Below, piece after piece: positions 45,689-52,407 of a stretch of 52,407 nucleotides of DNA. Origin of the DNA: Candidatus Poseidonia alphae (GTDB taxonomy: Archaea; Thermoplasmatota; Poseidoniia; Poseidoniales; Poseidoniaceae); the NCBI GenBank assembly GCA_002505405.1, contig DAVD01000042.1, forward strand, positions 74,276-126,682, in the 5' to 3' direction. The first letter of the stretch is position 1. Every line of letters begins with the position of its first letter. The notes under the pieces are model-generated. The model worked only from the letters and a program-made list of their open reading frames with translations, was not told the origin of the DNA and searched no databases. The position numbers and the translations under genes are program-made.

Positions 45689-45736
45689 GAGGTTGTATTT
45701 CTGTACCAAACAAGAAGGTACCGCAGGAATGTGAAC

Positions 45737-48700
45737 TCATCCCTCAAAGGGGAACCATTCATCGGTTGAACCTTCGCTTCGATACCAGTGATGTTCTCCT
45801 GAAGTAAACCATTCATACCCACTCCCGTCTACGGAAGTAGCCACTTGCTCTGGACTCGGTGATGATTGCATGGCTTGGTCGGATTGTGGCTGAACTTCCG
45901 GCTCAGTAAATTCTTCATCCACCGGTGTTGTTTCAAAGGACTCAGGAAGGAGTTCTTCCGTTACGGAATCAACAAAGTCGTCGGTTTCACCTTTCTTAGA
46001 AAACCTATAGAACAAGCCACCTACCGCCGCAAAGAGCACAAGTAATCCAATGACTGAAGGCAAGAAGGAATTTGAACTTGAGGCGTCGTCCGAAGGGTCT
46101 TCGGCGGTCGGTTCAACAGCGTTTGAAGGGAGCGTACGGTTCGTTTGGACCTGGCCTGTATCGATCAGTTTTGGTCCGTTGACCGTGTTCTCCGCTGTCA
46201 AGGACCATTCAACTGAACGGTTGAGGTCATCAGTACCGTTCTGAAGCGTCAAGACCATGTTCTTCGATTCACCCGGCATGAGCACGGTTGATTCGCTTGC
46301 TAATGAAGCATTCATAGGCGTCACAAATTTCACCGTGGCTGGAACAAAGCCGTCGTTGAATACCTCACACGAAACAGCCTCAGCTGAATCACTAGATTTC
46401 AATTCAAGATTTGTAACCGTGCAAATGGAATCAACATCAACAACAAATGAAGTCGTAAAATTGACATCAAATGCTTGGTTGAAGCAAATCTCGCTCTGGT
46501 TAAGGTCACAGGCAGCAAGAGTGAATGACATGGCTGGCTGAAGCGAACCCTCCAGTGGGATCAACACTTCAAAGGGACCATCAAACGTTGTCAATTGTTC
46601 ACTCAATGACCCGCTCGAATCCACCAAAGTCAACTGCCCCGAGCCGGTTCTCCATACGATGTTTCCAACGATTTGAATCGCTGTCTCGTTGTGATAATTC
46701 ACCGCAACGTCTCCATCAACCCAAGGAGGGAGCACCTCAAAGGAATATGAGGCGTTTCCGTCATGGACCGCTTGATTGCCCGCATCGTCTTCAAGTTGAA
46801 TGACGATTGAGTATTGACCGGGTTCAAGATCATCGGTTTCAAACATGAGACTCGATGAATTGACGAGCGTAGGGAGAATGTTCTTGAAATCCAAAACACT
46901 ACCGTCTTGTACGATTGAGATGCTTCCCGAACTTGTTTCGCCTTCTTGGCCGCCCCAAGACAGGTTGACAAATTGAGGCGTACCTCGTTCGAGTTCAATC
47001 GCATAATCAACCGTTGAGAGAACAGGGCCCTGATTGTCAACCAAAAGCAGCATGGCGTCTTGGCCCGCACTGAGCCCGTCAGAATCCATTCCTAAAAGGC
47101 CGTCAACCTCACGCATGTCAACTTCGATGCTCCACTGGCCAAGATGGTCCCGACTCGGCTGCCAGAGTGCGACGTACTCCATATTCTGTTGCGACCAGTT
47201 CATTTCCAAATCCACGGTTCCAAGAAGTTGATGGGTGAGATGTAGGTTCACATCAAGAGAAGACCGTTGATTGATATCGGTTGCACCAAACTCAAACATT
47301 GCCCCGTCGACATCCCATGTAGCCGCATCGAATTCCCCGGTAACATGGCTGGTTCCTGAGATGCTCAACGAACCGACTTCGGGTTCGCTGGGGTAAACGG
47401 TGAGCGTGTAGGTTGGGCGTGGGGTTCGTTCGTTGAGATTGCTGTCAAGGACACGGAAGGTGAGGTTAAGTTGCTGGGTTGAATCAGCGTTCAGCCCCTC
47501 GGTTGACATCATCAGATAATACCCCTGCAAGGCTGAATAATACGCCATTGAAGTTGCATTTGCGAATCCATCGGACTCCTGCCAGTCATGACCCAACATT
47601 TGAACCGTCAAATCTGGCTCATTCATGAGATCAAAAAGAACGAGACTGTAACCCTCACCCACGCGAACATCTGGTGTTGGCTCAATGCCCTTTCGATGTT
47701 GAATAAAATCTATTTCAGGGGCAAAACTGTCCTCCCAATCAAATGCAGGTGCGTCGATCGTGTACGAAAACGCTGGTGCTCCAACTGGAAGTGTTGAGCC
47801 TGTAAAGGTGAACGGATGTGATCCATCGGTTCCCAGGCATAATCCGTCGGTTGACCCGTAGAAGGACGTGCATTCGGACAGAATCATGCTGTTCACTTGG
47901 GAATCCAATTGAACCGTGCTTGAAATTGACCACGGCATCCAAAGGTCACCGAACGTCATCGTTGTATCGCCCAACATGGAGATACTGACGTTGAGCGTAA
48001 CCCATTGCATTCCATCATTGTTGGTCCAAGGTGTTGCTGAATCGATCAACGTTTGAAGCACTTGAGCATCAAACTTGAGGTCGTGGCCTTCTTCCTGCCA
48101 GTTAAGGAGTGATGAATTTACAACGGTCGAGCCAATAACGGCCTCATTGAAATTGGCGGGAGGGTGGTCTGGGGGCCCGACAGAAGTCCAGCCCATCCAC
48201 ACGCGAGCATCGTCGAGCAAGGTTGCGTTCAAGGGCAGGTCAAAGGTAAAACCATGAGATTGCGTTGAACTTGTATTGACCAAGGCATCCGTAAACCCAA
48301 TCGGGGTATTTTGGTAATCGATTGATGTTGAAATCCCATCGTAATCAAAGGCAGCATCCTCCAAAGTGGTCCATTTAGAAGTTTGGAGAGCAATGGCACT
48401 CAGTGTTGGTGAAGCAGATGATGTCCGATTGAATGCATACTTGACCTGAATCCAGTGATGTCGAGGAATCCATGTCCCCGTCAGCGGCAGTTCGCTCCAA
48501 TCGCTCCAATGGTCCCAAGACGTATCGTCTCCCCCCATGGTCCAGCGATAGTGGGCAATAAGTGATGAATTCACAGGCACCGATACGGTATGAGCCAAGT
48601 ACGCAGTTGATGCATGCGAAGGTTGAGTCTCAATGGGCTGGGACACGAAGGTTCCGTTGTTGCGGGTGACGTTACCTGTTGCAAGATAGCCTCCCCATGT

Positions 48701-49954
48701 GGAGGTTGTGACTATACCGTTTGTCCCGGAAGTTCCGTCATACCCGTCGATCCCAGTACCGTACTTCAAGCCCTTAACGCCACCGGAACCTGCGGTTGAA
48801 GCGACCGTTCCAGAATTGGAATAACCGCCCGCTTGTGTGCTGACTGAAATTCGACCGCCTCCGCCGCCTCCGCCACCGTCACCGCCGTCGTACATTCCGA
48901 AGCCAATGCCGTTTTGAGCACCGTCAGCACCGTCTCCGCCATTACCTCCGTTTGAACTGATGACACCGTTTGAACCCAACGTCAAGGAATTTGTTTGGAT
49001 GAAAATAGAACCACCGGAGCCGCCGCCGCCACCGGAACCACCTGCACCGGTTCCACTCGAGGCTTGACTGCCGGCATCTCCGTTTCCACCGTCTGCCTCA
49101 ATTGAACCGTTAACGATGATGGTGTCAGCGTAAATTTTGATGTATCCACCGCCTTGGCCACCGTAAACTGCAGGGTGATAACTGCTTGAAACGCCGCCAC
49201 CCTGGCTTCCACGCTCGGTTCCATTTCCGTAACTTGAGCCACCGGAACCGCCGTTTGTGCCACCGCCTGAGCCACCGGTTGAACCGTGTCCTGCACCGCC
49301 GCCACCGTCGTTTCTGCCGTTCTGTTGAGTCGTTGTGCTCGTCCCTGCACCGGTTCCAGCACCAACAAGGTCGTCTGCTTCAATGAACGTGCCTTGACCG
49401 ACGATCAAGGTGTTGACGTAGAGGGTCAAATCACCGGTTGCTGCGATTGAACCGCAGGAAGTGAACCCACAAGCAAGTTCCAATGTATCATAGGCGTGAA
49501 CACCGCTCAAACTGATGCCGTTGAGTAAAAATGAGGAATTGTTACCGGCCTGAGGTGGACCGGATGTTGCCGTCTGCAATGCAATGGCTGAACCGTCTGA
49601 ATCGGTTCCGTTCATGGTACCGTTCAATCCACCGTTTGAAACCGAATACGTTTGTGTTGAACTCACTTCACTCCCTTCTAAGCTTACGTTGACTGAACCT
49701 GAAGTCATCGAATAGCCTGCCTCGAGGGGAATGTAGACCTGTACGGAATCTCCAACTTGCTTTGATTCTTCGGTAAGCCCGTAGGTAAACGTGGATGAAG
49801 AAACGCTGTCCACATGATGACGGCTGGAATCAACCTCAAGCGTGAGCGGACCAGTGGATTCATGAGTCAACGGCAAAATGGCGCTCCCAAAGAAGAGGAG
49901 AACAAAGAACGAGGTGATGAATGTCCGTGACTGCATGCTTATGCGAGGAGACAT
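45737..49954 (-). CDS. giant surface protein with glycine-rich domain and C-terminal membrane anchor
   Basis: 1405 residues. N-terminal signal peptide (FITSFFVLLFFGSAILPL), then, at about 170-420, a glycine-rich domain with repeated beta-strand units ending in GG runs, such as GGSIFIQTNSLTLGSNG and GGYIKIYADTIIVNGSIE. This looks like a solenoid of short strands and glycine loops. Many N-glycosylation sequons (NGT, NAT, NSS, NVS) fill residues 430-1290, which appear to hold several beta-sandwich domains. One hydrophobic helix (SVIGLLVLFAAVGGLFYRF, about 1305-1325) is followed by an acidic cytoplasmic tail. Function unknown; likely cell-surface. The ATG at 49954 has no Shine-Dalgarno; an ATG at 49936 is also possible. 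Confidence 0.85.
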   Translation of the reverse strand: MSPRISMQSRTFITSFFVLLFFGSAILPLTHESTGPLTLEVDSSRHHVDSVSSSTFTYGLTEESKQVGDSVQVYIPLEAGYSMTSGSVNVSLEGSEVSSTQTYSVSNGGLNGTMNGTDSDGSAIALQTATSGPPQAGNNSSFLLNGISLSGVHAYDTLELACGFTSCGSIAATGDLTLYVNTLIVGQGTFIEADDLVGAGTGAGTSTTTQQNGRNDGGGGAGHGSTGGSGGGTNGGSGGSSYGNGTERGSQGGGVSSSYHPAVYGGQGGGYIKIYADTIIVNGSIEADGGNGDAGSQASSGTGAGGSGGGGGSGGSIFIQTNSLTLGSNGVISSNGGNGGDGADGAQNGIGFGMYDGGDGGGGGGGGRISVSTQAGGYSNSGTVASTAGSGGVKGLKYGTGIDGYDGTSGTNGIVTTSTWGGYLATGNVTRNNGTFVSQPIETQPSHASTAYLAHTVSVPVNSSLIAHYRWTMGGDDTSWDHWSDWSELPLTGTWIPRHHWIQVKYAFNRTSSASPTLSAIALQTSKWTTLEDAAFDYDGISTSIDYQNTPIGFTDALVNTSSTQSHGFTFDLPLNATLLDDARVWMGWTSVGPPDHPPANFNEAVIGSTVVNSSLLNWQEEGHDLKFDAQVLQTLIDSATPWTNNDGMQWVTLNVSISMLGDTTMTFGDLWMPWSISSTVQLDSQVNSMILSECTSFYGSTDGLCLGTDGSHPFTFTGSTLPVGAPAFSYTIDAPAFDWEDSFAPEIDFIQHRKGIEPTPDVRVGEGYSLVLFDLMNEPDLTVQMLGHDWQESDGFANATSMAYYSALQGYYLMMSTEGLNADSTQQLNLTFRVLDSNLNERTPRPTYTLTVYPSEPEVGSLSISGTSHVTGEFDAATWDVDGAMFEFGATDINQRSSLDVNLHLTHQLLGTVDLEMNWSQQNMEYVALWQPSRDHLGQWSIEVDMREVDGLLGMDSDGLSAGQDAMLLLVDNQGPVLSTVDYAIELERGTPQFVNLSWGGQEGETSSGSISIVQDGSVLDFKNILPTLVNSSSLMFETDDLEPGQYSIVIQLEDDAGNQAVHDGNASYSFEVLPPWVDGDVAVNYHNETAIQIVGNIVWRTGSGQLTLVDSSGSLSEQLTTFDGPFEVLIPLEGSLQPAMSFTLAACDLNQSEICFNQAFDVNFTTSFVVDVDSICTVTNLELKSSDSAEAVSCEVFNDGFVPATVKFVTPMNASLASESTVLMPGESKNMVLTLQNGTDDLNRSVEWSLTAENTVNGPKLIDTGQVQTNRTLPSNAVEPTAEDPSDDASSSNSFLPSVIGLLVLFAAVGGLFYRFSKKGETDDFVDSVTEELLPESFETTPVDEEFTEPEVQPQSDQAMQSSPSPEQVATSVDGSGYEWFTSGEHHWYRSEGSTDEWFPFEG
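48695..49447. repeat. glycine-rich repeat region within the giant surface protein gene
   Basis: Corresponds to residues about 170-420. Several units of roughly 40-60 residues follow the same scheme: a strand (I.I or similar), a turn with NG, then glycine-rich loops (GGNGGDG). DNA is rich in CCG/CCA/CCT triplets on the plus strand. Confidence 0.75.
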
Positions 49955-50040
49955 TAGTTAAGAATGTGCACGGAAAAATGTACAATAAAATAGAACCGTT
50001 TCAGGGGAACTGTTTTTGTTGCACCGCTCTTAGCGAGGCC

Positions 50041-50331
50041 ATGAGCAGCGAAGACTGGACCATTGAAGAAGCATTGAACAATCTTAACCAAGCCATCAGT
50101 GACAAAGAGATGTCCATTGAATCCTTCTTTGAGGAAATTGATGCAGACGGCGACGGTACAATCAACGGGCCTGAATTGCATAAAGGAATCCGCTCCGTTG
50201 TAGGCGACCTTCTTTCCCCTGGACAAGTGTCTCAAATCATCAAGGCTTTTGATGAGAACGAAGACCACCGAATTGACCTAAGTGAATTGAAGAAGGCCCT
50301 TTCCGGGGACGCTTCAAGCGAAGAAGAGTGA
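50041..50331 (+). CDS. small EF-hand calcium-binding protein
   Basis: 96 residues with two EF-hand loops: D34-E45 (DADGDGTINGPE), a fully canonical calcium loop, and D71-E82 (DENEDHRIDLSE), where position 6 is His rather than Gly. The segments around them are helical, and the C-terminus is acidic (SSEEE). No signal peptide or membrane helix, so it is likely cytoplasmic and may act as a calcium buffer or sensor. The ATG at 50041 is used; the open frame extends upstream to 49921 but that part is non-coding between the divergent genes. It is divergent from the giant surface-protein gene. Confidence 0.85.
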   Translation: MSSEDWTIEEALNNLNQAISDKEMSIESFFEEIDADGDGTINGPELHKGIRSVVGDLLSPGQVSQIIKAFDENEDHRIDLSELKKALSGDASSEEE

Positions 50332-50443
50332 AACGTCAGTTCAGTTCAACCGCACTCAAAGGCACGTTTGGGTATCTTTCAAGGACCGATCCTTACAGTG
50401 ACCGTTGGTTTGGAGTAGAACCCTTTAATGAGGCCGATTCCTC

Positions 50444-50448
50444 GGAGG
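50444..50448 (+). promoter_or_regulatory. Shine-Dalgarno GGAGG for the sialidase-like lipoprotein gene
   Basis: GGAGG followed by AATA and the ATG at 50453. The strongest Shine-Dalgarno match in the window. Confidence 0.75.
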
Positions 50449-50452
50449 AATA

Positions 50453-51895
50453 ATGAAAACTCCATCCGCAGTGATGCTTGCCCTTTTGATGGCTACCTGC
50501 TCTCTTTCAGGATGCTTTGGAGTTGACGAGACTGAAGAAGAGACCGCCCCAACAATCGTATGGGATTTTGAGAAGGAACCTCTCACCTGGTATCATCTAC
50601 CCGGTGGCGTGGATGCGTGGGGAAATGATGAGATCGTCTTTGAGGGGCGTAACGTCCCGCATCCTGCCTCGGGAACCTACTATGGAATTGGAATGTCAAC
50701 CTTTGAACCAACCATGGGAATCACTCAAACCGACACCATGGTCATGAGTTCATACGGCAACGGGCCCGGTGGTTCAACCGCCGTCGTTTCATGCGACCTC
50801 ATCGGAATGCTGGATTCTCTGGATTACACGTGCGAGAACGTCTACAATCCGCTCATTCCCGTTGTGAATTCCAACGACCCCTACATCTACGTCGACCCGT
50901 GGACCGGCCGAATCATGAAATTCGACATGCACGTTCTTCTTGGGATGACCGTGGAATGGTCGGATAACGACGGCGACAGTTGGACCGGACCAAGTGTCGC
51001 AACGCAAGCTTACTCCGTTCAAGACCACCAAACCATTGCAAGCAGCAACATGCCTGCACTCCTCCATCCTACGACCTACATGTTTTGCATCAATGGAAAT
51101 GCGCCTCACCCGCTTTGCTCGTCCAGTCAAGACGGAGGAGCAACATGGGGCCCTGAAACCTCTGGCGCACCCGTAACGTGCTCATCAGGCGGACTTTCCG
51201 CCCACTTGGTTGGAAGCGTTGACGGAAACTTCTACCGAGGCAACAAAGGATGCGATGGAGAAGGATATTCCATCTTCCGAACCACGAACGCAGGCATCAG
51301 CTGGAGCGAACATCAATTGCCGACATCGGAAACCGGAACGGCTGATACATGGAATGCTGAAGAAGCACAGGTCGAAGTTGACTCAGAAGGCAACGTCCAC
51401 GCCATGTGGATGGGGCTTGACAACATGCCGTACTGGTCCTACTCCATCGACCAAGGCGACACGTGGTCAAATGCTTCAATGATCGCTCCACCCATCAACC
51501 TCTCAGGAACAGGATTCCCTGTTGTTGTTGCAGGGGACCCGGGAACCGTGGCGTTTGGTTACGTCGGCGAAGCAAACGGTAACGACGAGTCATGGAATGC
51601 TTACTTGACGTACGCAACGGATGCTTTCAACGAAACACCGCTCTTAACCACCGTCCAGTTGAACCTGGATGACGACCCGATTGACACCGAACCGGACTGC
51701 GGCTACAACCGATGCGGTGGACTCGGCGATTTCTTGGACATACGAGTTGACGCTCATGGCCGAACATGGTTTGCTCTCTCTCACAACTTGGCCGACAAGG
51801 GTATTTTTGCAACCTTTGTTACCGGTCCAAGTCTCCGTGGCGACACGCTCACCCCGCTTGAGGCCATGCCGATTGGCGGAATGGCTACCCTTTGA
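50453..51895 (+). CDS. sialidase-like (BNR/Asp-box) lipoprotein
   Basis: 480-residue exported lipoprotein: N-terminal signal ending in LSGCFG, a lipobox-like motif. Asp-box (BNR) repeats occur through the body: SSQDGGATWGPE, NAGISWSEHQL, DQGDTWSNAS and DNDGDSWTGPS, as in sialidase-type six-bladed propellers. I cannot identify the catalytic Arg triad with certainty, so glycosidase activity is open; such propellers also act in binding. The start at 50453 is supported by GGAGG. The gene lies 120 bases from the EF-hand protein; a promoter is likely in between but I see no clear TATA. Confidence 0.85.
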   Translation: MKTPSAVMLALLMATCSLSGCFGVDETEEETAPTIVWDFEKEPLTWYHLPGGVDAWGNDEIVFEGRNVPHPASGTYYGIGMSTFEPTMGITQTDTMVMSSYGNGPGGSTAVVSCDLIGMLDSLDYTCENVYNPLIPVVNSNDPYIYVDPWTGRIMKFDMHVLLGMTVEWSDNDGDSWTGPSVATQAYSVQDHQTIASSNMPALLHPTTYMFCINGNAPHPLCSSSQDGGATWGPETSGAPVTCSSGGLSAHLVGSVDGNFYRGNKGCDGEGYSIFRTTNAGISWSEHQLPTSETGTADTWNAEEAQVEVDSEGNVHAMWMGLDNMPYWSYSIDQGDTWSNASMIAPPINLSGTGFPVVVAGDPGTVAFGYVGEANGNDESWNAYLTYATDAFNETPLLTTVQLNLDDDPIDTEPDCGYNRCGGLGDFLDIRVDAHGRTWFALSHNLADKGIFATFVTGPSLRGDTLTPLEAMPIGGMATL

Positions 51896-51971
51896 AACAA
51901 TCAGCACATTCGTCGCTGAAAACAGTCATGAAGCGATGGAAACCATGACGAAAGCGTGAATGATAGAACAA

Positions 51972-52325
51972 TCAGAAGGTCAAAACCTTCTCTGAATCAG
52001 CCACCCACTGAGCGCAGGCCGCCATGGTGGATTTGAGCGATTCATCGTAGTAAGGCTGGCCTTTGTAGAGTCCGCAGCGGTTCTGACAGGTTCCACAGAC
52101 GCGCACTTCGACGCCTGCTGCATTGAGGTCTTTGAGCATCTGGACCATGTCTTCGTTGCCTTCGGGGACGTTGACGCCATCTCGGGCGAGGTCAACTGAA
52201 TCGTTCATCAGAAAGATGCGGACTTCTTCACCGTCTCCATGCAGTTGGCGAGCAAGACGAAGAGCGTTCCACGTCACGTCCGTACCGTCGTAGGGTTGTT
52301 GGTTGAGAATCATCATAATGGCCAT
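51972..52325 (-). CDS. DsrE/DsrF-family protein
   Basis: About 117 residues. The N-terminal AIMMILNQQPYDGTDVTW and RLARQLHGDGEEVRIFLMND are typical of the DsrE/F/YchN-like fold, followed by VRVCGTCQNRCGLYKG, which supplies three Cys (C.TC...C). DsrE proteins handle persulfide sulfur; the Cys cluster supports this role, but without an iron-sulfur partner the function stays open. The ATG at 52325 is used; the frame continues upstream to a GTG at 52394 with hydrophobic residues that are more likely a neighbouring, non-coding or alternative start. Confidence 0.85.
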   Translation of the reverse strand: MAIMMILNQQPYDGTDVTWNALRLARQLHGDGEEVRIFLMNDSVDLARDGVNVPEGNEDMVQMLKDLNAAGVEVRVCGTCQNRCGLYKGQPYYDESLKSTMAACAQWVADSEKVLTF

Positions 52326-52407
52326 GGCTGTTGGTAGCATCGCCAATCCATAAACGATAGGGATTCGAATCCATGAGAGAATCCATTCAAACACACCTTC
52401 AAAAGCC

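Noticed and set aside
48982..49383. A 133-codon open frame on the minus strand inside the glycine-rich region
   Set aside because: It is a low-complexity shadow of the giant surface gene in another frame (Val/Ala/Thr/Gln-rich).
48695..49447. Possible CRISPR-like repeat array because of regularly spaced GC-rich triplets
   Set aside because: The repeats are in frame, vary in length, and encode glycine loops. No constant repeats with unique spacers of equal size.

Overview
The window looks like a chromosomal segment of a marine planktonic archaeon of the Thermoplasmatota, most likely Marine Group II (Candidatus Poseidoniales). This is an inference from gene content. Archaeal information-processing genes are present: replication factor C large subunit, aIF5A with its hypusine loop, archaeal-type GlyRS and ProRS, SRP54, TrmY, an ArsA/Get3 ATPase and a giant Lhr-type helicase. 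They sit beside very long secreted or surface proteins, an OPT peptide transporter, acyl-CoA oxidation genes and many zinc-ribbon membrane proteins. The DNA is very gene-dense: no gap exceeds about 130 bases, and many genes overlap or abut. There is no sign of a mobile element, CRISPR array or rRNA gene. One tRNA gene (Gln, UUG) is present.

Layout. 1-2.8 kb: a GmhB-like HAD phosphatase diverges from an archaeosortase-like membrane enzyme, followed by an Old Yellow Enzyme flavoprotein. 2.8-12.3 kb (minus strand): a giant C-type-lectin/LamG/EF-hand surface protein, a 1760-residue Lhr helicase and a 2x[4Fe-4S] ferredoxin. 12.4-15.7 kb (plus): glyS and rfcL. 15.7-21.3 kb (minus): a tightly packed operon with a membrane protein, a zinc-ribbon membrane-anchored transglutaminase-like protein, TrkA and TrkH. 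21.4-24.0 kb (plus): arsA/get3 and srp54, both linked to membrane-protein targeting. 24.0-28.4 kb (minus): small membrane proteins, proS, a frameshifted small gene and a DUF805 protein with a RING-like zinc site. 28.5-30.3 kb (plus): a coaBC-like gene and trmY. 30.3-39.9 kb (minus): surE, a DMT exporter, an OPT transporter, a UMF1-family MFS protein, aIF5A, an SDR oxidoreductase, a membrane protein and 3-hydroxyacyl-CoA dehydrogenase. 40-45.7 kb: a zinc-ribbon membrane protein, tRNA-Gln, an HD phosphohydrolase, an AlkA-like glycosylase, a coiled-coil membrane protein, acyl-CoA dehydrogenase, a small CxxC protein and a sterol-desaturase-like enzyme. 45.7-52.4 kb: a second giant surface protein with a glycine-rich domain, a small EF-hand protein, a sialidase-like lipoprotein and a DsrE-family protein.

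How the genes relate. The surface theme is strong: two giant proteins with one C-terminal membrane anchor each, a sialidase-fold lipoprotein, an extracellular transglutaminase-like enzyme, an archaeosortase, SRP54 and Get3. Peptide uptake (OPT) and acyl-CoA oxidation genes fit a heterotroph living on proteins and lipids. Translation starts often use GGTGA-type Shine-Dalgarno sequences. At several junctions the SD overlaps the stop codon of the preceding gene, and this supports several TTG and GTG starts. The observations most worth a second look are the archaeosortase, a similar C-terminal cytoplasmic W/H motif on both giant proteins, a CoaBC-like protein whose decarboxylase half lacks the usual catalytic residues, a single-base frameshift in a small membrane-protein gene, and several zinc-binding/membrane fusions.
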